Shown piece by piece: positions 35,213-38,896 of a DNA stretch of 38,896 nt. Location of the stretch: positions 1,408-40,303 of the forward strand of contig ONCJ01000018.1 of the NCBI GenBank assembly GCA_900316295.1. Reading direction: 5' to 3'. A model generated the notes under the pieces. That model searched no databases and was not told the DNA's origin. It saw nothing but the letters and a program-made list of their open reading frames with translations. This DNA is from an uncultured Prevotella sp. Lineage in GTDB: Bacteria; Bacteroidota; Bacteroidia; Bacteroidales; Bacteroidaceae. A program made the translations under genes and the position numbers. Position 1 is the first letter of the stretch, and each line of letters starts with the position of its first letter.

Positions 35213-36418
35213 ATGATAACACTTAGTGACAACAAAAAGACAATAGCACAAATGGCTATAGCCTTAGCTTTATGCCATTTGTCAGTCAGCCCCTCTGTGG
35301 CACAGACAACACTAAAGGATGCCTATCGCGACCTTTGGTATACGGGTGTGAGCGTGAACCAGTGGGAGGTGGAAGCCGACACCATTGGAACTAATAGTCA
35401 CGACATAACAGGACAGATAAACAATGATCAGACAGCCAACTGGTCTGTGATAACTCAGAATTTCAACTGGGTCGTAGCCGAGAACTGCATGAAGTGTGAG
35501 GTCATCCATCCGCAAGAGGGAGTCTATGACTTCACCCTTGCCGATAAGTTCGTTGACAAAGCACGTGACGCAGGTCTCAAGGTGATGGGCCATTGTCTCA
35601 TCTGGCATTCCCAGTGTGCACCCTGGTTCCACTACGACAAGCAAGGCAACCTCGTGTCGCCAGAGGTCCTGAAAAAACGCATACGCGAGCATATATATAC
35701 CGTGGTACATCATTTCCGCGGCAGAGTAGACGCATGGGACGTTGTCAACGAAGCCTTCAACGACGACGGCACCCCGCGACAGAGTCTGTTCTATAAGATT
35801 CTCGGCACCGACTACATACCACTTGCCTTCCAATATGCTCACGAGGCCGACCCTGACGCCATGCTCTTCTACAACGACTACTCCATGAACAAACGTGAGA
35901 AGGTGGAGGGTGTAGCCCGCTTCTTCAGACCTCTGATACAGCAAGGTCTACCTATCAGTGCCATCGGCATGCAAGGTCACATGATAGTCGAGGACACGGG
36001 TGCTATCGACGCATACGATCATTCGATAAAAACTATTGTCTCATTAGGCATACCAACAGCCTTCACCGAGGTAGACCTCAGCGCCCTGCCCAACCCATAC
36101 GGTTTCTCCGGTGCTGACGTCAGTGACAAATTTGCATATCGCGAGAGTATGGACCCATATAAGAACGGGCTTACCAAGGAACAGCAGAAGAAGATGGATG
36201 ACTACTGGGTACGCTTCTTCCAGATGCTACTACGTCATAAGGGCGACATCCAGCGCGTCAGCTTCTGGTGCCTCAACGATGCCAACTCATGGCGCAACGA
36301 CTTCCCCATCAAAGGACGTACCGACTATGCCACCCTCTTCGATCGACAGAACAACCCCAAACCAATCGTCAAAAAGATAATAGAACTAAAAACAAAAAAA
36401 CAAAAAACCAAAAACTAA
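35213..36418 (+). CDS. GH10 endo-1,4-beta-xylanase, single domain
   Basis: A 401-residue secreted xylanase whose signal peptide probably ends at SPSVAQ (about residue 31). It is a complete GH10 barrel: NWVVAENCMKCEVIHPQEG, GHCLIWHSQCAPWF, acid/base Glu180 in DVVNEAF, nucleophile Glu286 in FTEVDLS, and SFWCLNDANSW near the end. There is no lipobox and no CBM, so it is more likely periplasmic, shortening imported chains, in contrast to the surface CBM-bearing GH10 at 16937-19345. The last residues (ELKTKKQKTKN) are encoded by an A-rich spacer repeat, so the natural end has probably been extended. The gene corresponds in position to xynA of P. bryantii. Confidence 0.95.
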   Translation: MITLSDNKKTIAQMAIALALCHLSVSPSVAQTTLKDAYRDLWYTGVSVNQWEVEADTIGTNSHDITGQINNDQTANWSVITQNFNWVVAENCMKCEVIHPQEGVYDFTLADKFVDKARDAGLKVMGHCLIWHSQCAPWFHYDKQGNLVSPEVLKKRIREHIYTVVHHFRGRVDAWDVVNEAFNDDGTPRQSLFYKILGTDYIPLAFQYAHEADPDAMLFYNDYSMNKREKVEGVARFFRPLIQQGLPISAIGMQGHMIVEDTGAIDAYDHSIKTIVSLGIPTAFTEVDLSALPNPYGFSGADVSDKFAYRESMDPYKNGLTKEQQKKMDDYWVRFFQMLLRHKGDIQRVSFWCLNDANSWRNDFPIKGRTDYATLFDRQNNPKPIVKKIIELKTKKQKTKN

Positions 36419-36431
36419 AAACTAAAAAAAC

Positions 36432-37457
36432 ATGAAACCAAGATACCTTTTTCCAAAAGACTTTATGGCAGACCCTTCTGCCAACGTGTTCAACGATAGA
36501 GTATACATCTATCCCTCCCACGACTGGGATGCAGGCGAATGCTTCGATGACGACGGCGGTCATTTCCAGATGCTCGACTATCATGTCCTTTCTCTTGATG
36601 ATGTCATGAATGGTGCTGTCACCGATCATGGAGAGGTGCTTCATGTCAATCAGGTGGCATGGGCAGAGAAACAGATGTGGGACAATGATGTTGTTGAGAA
36701 GGATGGTAAGTACTATCTCGTCTTCTCAGCAAAGGACTATAACGGAGTGTTCCATCTTGGTGTCGCCGTCAGCGAGCGTCCCGAGGGACCGTTCGTCCCA
36801 GCACCGCAGCCCATCCGTGGCTCTTTCTCCATCGACCCTTGCGTCTTCAAGGACGACGATGGTGAGGTATACTGTTATTTCGGCGGTCTCTGGGGTGGAC
36901 AGCTCCAGTGGTATGCCGCTCCTGAGAGTCTTCCTGTCATGGGAGAGCCTCATGACGATCTCGTCACCATTGGTCCGCCACAGTATGGCCGCAAGAACGG
37001 AGAGATGCTCATTCCTGCCTCATGCCCTGCCTTGCCCAGCTATGCAGCCCGCATGAACGACGACATGTCGCAGTTTGCCGAGGCTCCACGTCCCGTCGTC
37101 ATCCTCGACGAGAACGGCGAGCCCATGAAAGCTGGCGACCCACACAGATTCTTCGAAGCATCATGGATGCACAAGTATCAAGGCAAATACTACTTCTCGT
37201 ACTCCACTGGCGACAGCCATCTGTTGTGCTATGCCATCGGCGACAACCCCTACGGACCATTCCGCTATCAGGGAGTCATCCTCGAGCCCGTCATAGGCTG
37301 GACCACTCACCACTCCATCGTGGAGTACAAAGGACAGTGGTATCTCTTCCATCATGACAGTGCGCCATCCAATGGTGTCACCCATCTGCGGTCACTCAAG
37401 GTAGTACCTATCAGTTACGATGCCGACGGCAGAATCATCCCACCTGTCATCGAGTAG
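36432..37457 (+). CDS. GH43 beta-xylosidase, cytoplasmic
   Basis: A 341-residue five-bladed propeller enzyme with no signal peptide. The catalytic base is Asp14 (FMADPSANVF), the pKa modulator Asp135 (SIDPCVF) and the general acid Glu242 (RFFEASW). It should release xylose, or act on arabinose-bearing ends, from short oligosaccharides brought in by the symporter two genes upstream. It starts 13 nt after the GH10 stop, after an A-rich spacer. Closest by memory to the GH43 subfamily 1 type and to P. bryantii xynB. It is the last gene of the operon. Confidence 0.93.
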   Translation: MKPRYLFPKDFMADPSANVFNDRVYIYPSHDWDAGECFDDDGGHFQMLDYHVLSLDDVMNGAVTDHGEVLHVNQVAWAEKQMWDNDVVEKDGKYYLVFSAKDYNGVFHLGVAVSERPEGPFVPAPQPIRGSFSIDPCVFKDDDGEVYCYFGGLWGGQLQWYAAPESLPVMGEPHDDLVTIGPPQYGRKNGEMLIPASCPALPSYAARMNDDMSQFAEAPRPVVILDENGEPMKAGDPHRFFEASWMHKYQGKYYFSYSTGDSHLLCYAIGDNPYGPFRYQGVILEPVIGWTTHHSIVEYKGQWYLFHHDSAPSNGVTHLRSLKVVPISYDADGRIIPPVIE

Positions 37458-37525
37458 TAGTTCCAAACATATTGAGAAGAAAGTAAGAACTTTTTCCCAT
37501 AAATACACAACACGTATAACTAAAC

Positions 37526-37557
37526 GTAGGGAGGGGGCCGTGAGGTTCCCTCCCTAC
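37526..37557 (+). terminator. Terminator of the esterase-symporter-GH10-GH43 operon
   Basis: Stem GTAGGGAGGG (37526-37535) pairs with CCCTCCCTAC (37548-37557) over a 12-nt loop, followed by ATCTTTTATC. It is about 70 nt after the GH43 stop. Confidence 0.8.
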
Positions 37558-37585
37558 ATCTTTTATCATACGCTACAAAAAACGT

Positions 37586-37738
37586 TTACTGAGCAATAGC
37601 TTTCTTACCGTTGTATATGTACATTCCCTTCTGCGGCTTGCCTGGCAACAGTCTGCCGTTAAGGTCATAATAGCGGCTGGTGCCGTCCTCATCGTTTACG
37701 CGTATCTGGTCGATAGCATCGAAATCAAGCCAGCGCCA
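37586..37738 (-). pseudogene. Orphan C-terminal tail of a surface protein
   Basis: The minus-strand frame ends with RYYDLNGRLLPGKPQKGMY, then IYNGKKAIAQ and a stop. This YDLxGR...KG(I/M)YIxNGKK pattern is the short C-terminal tail found on many secreted Prevotella proteins, similar to type IX-associated sorting tails. Upstream of about 37738 the reading frame continues only through repeat-derived sequence (37741-37975), with no signal peptide or domain. The body of the gene therefore seems lost or replaced. The frame formally extends to an ATG at 37924, but the extra 60 residues look like translated repeat. Confidence 0.6.
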
Positions 37739-37740
37739 CC

Positions 37741-37975
37741 CCGATTTTGTCGCAACAGAACACGAACTTTGCGAGTAAGCGAGAGCAATACCAAACGATG
37801 GAGCAGCGAGAGCAGAGATACATGCTCGCATGATATCTATGCCGAGTCGTGACAGAGTTCGCTGAAAGCAAACCACGTTTGAGCATTGCCGAGCGTGAGA
37901 CAACTGACGACAAACCGAGTGCAATCATGCTCGCATGAATTGCCGAGGTGCGAAGGAAGAAAACCAAAGGTTAAA
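37741..37975. repeat. Dispersed repeat with internal ATGCTCGCATGA and TGCCGAG units
   Basis: ATGCTCGCATGA occurs at about 37821 and 37927. TGCCGAG occurs three times (near 37840, 37889 and 37942), each followed by a related GTG-rich segment. The stretch has frames on both strands but no recognisable protein. I recall similar blocks between genes in Prevotella genomes. No transposase or clean terminal repeats are visible. Confidence 0.55.
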
Positions 37976-37994
37976 GTCAAGACCGCGACAGCGG

Positions 37995-38100
37995 GATTAA
38001 TCACACGAATCTCACGAATATTTTTGTCCAGCAGATCTCGCAGATTGTGCAGATTTGATCTAAACTAAAAAAAAAACTAAAAACTCGAGCTCTGCTTAGA
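37995..38100. repeat. Dispersed imperfect repeat, right copy
   Basis: It shares exact blocks with the left copy at 194-335: TTTTTGTCCAGCAGA at 38021-38035, GCAGATCTCGCAGATT at 38031-38046, and CTCGAGCTCTGCT at 38084-38096 as the reverse complement of 273-285. It also contains the ACTAAAAACT spacer motif (38067-38085). Confidence 0.65.
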
Positions 38101-38176
38101 ATTTTTTTATTCTTCTTATATCATTTATTTATCATTCAATTATAATTCTCTATATATATTTATATATAGATTATAA
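38098..38176. other. AT-rich block with a cruciform-type palindrome
   Basis: Nearly pure A/T over 80 bp, with CTATATAT (38150-38157) and ATATATAG (38162-38169) around a 4-nt loop. No gene. It borders the tandem arrays that start at 38222. Confidence 0.5.
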
Positions 38177-38221
38177 GGGTGGGGTAAGGGTTTGATACTT
38201 AATTAGTTACAAGTGGAAAAT

Positions 38222-38341
38222 GTACCAACTTTGGGTCGTCTGTGCAAAATTTGGGTCGTTTTAGTACCAACTTTGGGTAAAAGTGTACCAACTTTGGGTC
38301 TAATTGTACCAACTTTGGGTCAATTTGTACCAACTTTGGGT
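38222..38341. repeat. Tandem array 1: six GTACCAACTTTGGGT units, 20-22 bp period
   Basis: Units begin at 38222, 38242 (degenerate), 38264, 38285, 38306 and 38327. The 15-bp core is identical in five of six; the linkers vary. The plus strand could encode repeated VPTLG, but the spacing changes and the flanks do not look like a protein gene. Confidence 0.9.
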
Positions 38342-38356
38342 CAAATTGTTTACGCC

Positions 38357-38422
38357 GTAATCTCACGCACCTTAGGCCGTAGTCTCACGCACTTTAGGTC
38401 GTAGTCTCACGTACCTTAGGCT
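38357..38422. repeat. Tandem array 2: three 22-bp units with core TCTCACGCACCTTAGG
   Basis: Units at 38357-38378, 38379-38400 and 38401-38422, directly abutting array 3 in the same 22-bp register. Confidence 0.9.
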
Positions 38423-38552
38423 GTACCCTTCGTGACGTTAGGCTGTACCCTTCGTGACCTTACGTTGTACCCTTCGTGACCTTAGGCTGTACCCTTCGTG
38501 ACCTTAGGCTGTACCCTCCGTGACCTTAGGCTGTACCCTTCGTGACTTTTGG
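38423..38552. repeat. Tandem array 3: six 22-bp units with core GTACCCTTCGTGACCTTAGG
   Basis: Units begin at 38423, 38445, 38467, 38489, 38511 and 38533; the last is degenerate. They share GTA at the start and ACCTTAGGC at the end with array 2, so arrays 2 and 3 are diverged versions of one unit. Confidence 0.9.
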
Positions 38553-38561
38553 ACACAAAAA

Positions 38562-38590
38562 AAGCCCCTCCTTTGTGCAAGGAGGGGCTT
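38562..38590 (-). terminator. Terminator of the smalltalk gene
   Basis: A perfect 12-bp stem, AAGCCCCTCCTT (38562-38573) with AAGGAGGGGCTT (38579-38590), 5-nt loop, followed on the minus strand by TTTTTTTGTGT. It is 25 nt after the smalltalk stop. Confidence 0.88.
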
Positions 38591-38615
38591 GGTGATGACT
38601 CTTGGGCAGCCGTGG

Positions 38616-38711
38616 CTACATGCAGCTGGAGATACCCAGTGTCGTTGCGATCGTTGTGAGGATAGCTATCGCCACCTGAACAATCGTCTTCAGCAATTCT
38701 TTCTTTTTCAT
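38616..38711 (-). CDS. Smalltalk-family mini-protein
   Basis: A 31-residue frame starting MKKKELLKTIVQ, with an Ala/Ile/Thr-rich hydrophobic middle and the end TTLGISSCM, then TAG. This is the pattern of the 'smalltalk' proteins of Bacteroidales: a basic start, one hydrophobic helix and a C-terminal SC(M). They are typically found between an HU-like DNA-binding protein gene and an N-acetylmuramoyl-alanine amidase gene. Here the upstream gene is cut by the window edge and a strong terminator follows, so no amidase is present. Function is unknown; a short membrane or lipid-linked peptide is likely. Confidence 0.85.
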   Translation of the reverse strand: MKKKELLKTIVQVAIAILTTIATTLGISSCM

Positions 38712-38763
38712 CTTCTAATAACTAAAATCTAAGAACTAAAAACTGCAGCTCCGCTGCTCATAA

Positions 38764-38896
38764 CTAAGGCTCTGGCTGTACGTCAGGCGTCTCGTCTTCG
38801 CCCTTATCCACATGGTACATGCTCTTCTCCACAACCTGTATGCCCGAGATGAGCTTCTTGACGAACTTGCCAGTCACCTTGTCCTTCTCTACTGCA
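38764..38896 (-). CDS. C-terminal end of an unknown protein, possibly HU-like DNA-binding
   Basis: An open frame enters from the window edge and ends at TAG 38764-38766, after about 43 residues. It has a basic part (KDKVTGKFVKKLISG) and an acidic, Pro-rich end (GEDETPDVQPEP). The sequence alone is not diagnostic. Its position 52 nt before a smalltalk gene is where Bacteroidales usually have an HU-family DNA-binding protein, so that is the best guess. Confidence 0.5.
   Translation of the reverse strand, partial: AVEKDKVTGKFVKKLISGIQVVEKSMYHVDKGEDETPDVQPEP

Noticed and set aside
37586-37924. 112-residue minus-strand frame as an intact gene
   Set aside because: The upstream 60 residues come from a dispersed repeat with no signal peptide or domain; only the C-terminal tail is protein-like, so it is listed as a remnant.
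38213-38404. Plus-strand frame encoding repeated VPTLG
   Set aside because: It coincides with the tandem DNA repeats, the period shifts between 20 and 22 bp, and no promoter or start region supports translation.
38222-38552. Possible CRISPR array
   Set aside because: Units are 21-22 bp, contiguous or with linkers of 5-7 bp, with no unique spacers of 30 bp or more and no cas genes.
38804-38812. TTATCCACA, a perfect DnaA-box match, near iteron-like repeats
   Set aside because: It is a single copy inside the coding frame of the partial minus-strand gene, with no clustered boxes or dnaA/dnaN genes, so an origin is unsupported.
1-38896. tRNA, rRNA, transposase or integrase genes
   Set aside because: None was recognised on either strand; the repeats present have no associated recombinase in the window.

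Overview
The window looks like a chromosome segment from a rumen or gut Prevotella relative (Bacteroidetes, Prevotellaceae). The supports are TAnnTTTG -7 promoter boxes, paired SusC/SusD genes, surface lipoproteins with acidic residues after the lipobox Cys, propeller-type sensor/AraC regulators, a 'smalltalk' mini-protein, and a xylan enzyme set whose order resembles the Prevotella bryantii xyn cluster as I remember it.

Layout. (1) 1-4260: the tail of an unknown ORF ending inside a dispersed repeat, a polytopic membrane protein, and a membrane-anchored propeller/AraC regulator without a kinase. (2) 4330-7616: the rplM-rpsI-rpsB-tsf translation operon on the minus strand, with a repeat-bearing spacer between rpsI and rpsB and a structured rplM leader. 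(3) 7731-9754: a single pectate lyase lipoprotein gene with its own promoter and terminator, then a small unknown gene. (4) 9785-16814: a minus-strand SusC/SusD/Fn3-DUF4957-type surface lipoprotein operon with a clear promoter and terminator. (5) 16886-25991: a minus-strand xylan operon of SusC, SusD, surface glycan-binding protein and a GH10 xylanase lipoprotein carrying two duplicated CBMs inside the catalytic domain. (6) 26017-32401: regulator, GH67 alpha-glucuronidase and GH35 enzyme on the minus strand. (7) 32605-37557: a divergent plus-strand operon of SGNH esterase, GPH symporter, GH10 xylanase and cytoplasmic GH43 beta-xylosidase. (8) 37586-38896: a gene-poor stretch with an orphan C-terminal tail, dispersed repeats, three abutting 21-22 bp tandem arrays, a smalltalk gene missed by length-based calling, and the end of another gene.

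Inferred pathway. Surface SGBP and Xyn10-CBM bind and cut (glucurono)xylan. SusCD imports the oligomers. Periplasmic GH67, GH35, SGNH esterase and the second GH10 strip and shorten them. The symporter moves small products inward, where GH43 releases xylose. Control probably runs through the membrane AraC regulator at 29624-32401. It has the periplasmic sensor of a hybrid two-component system, but the histidine kinase and receiver are missing, and the junction looks like an internal deletion. A TGAAACA direct-repeat motif occurs at both xylan promoters and is a candidate binding site.

The most unusual items are the two kinase-less sensor/activators, the three-part 21-22 bp tandem array at 38222-38552, the exact 453-bp-offset CBM duplication, the competing hairpins in the rplM leader, and the dispersed repeats that appear to have clipped coding sequences at both ends of the window.
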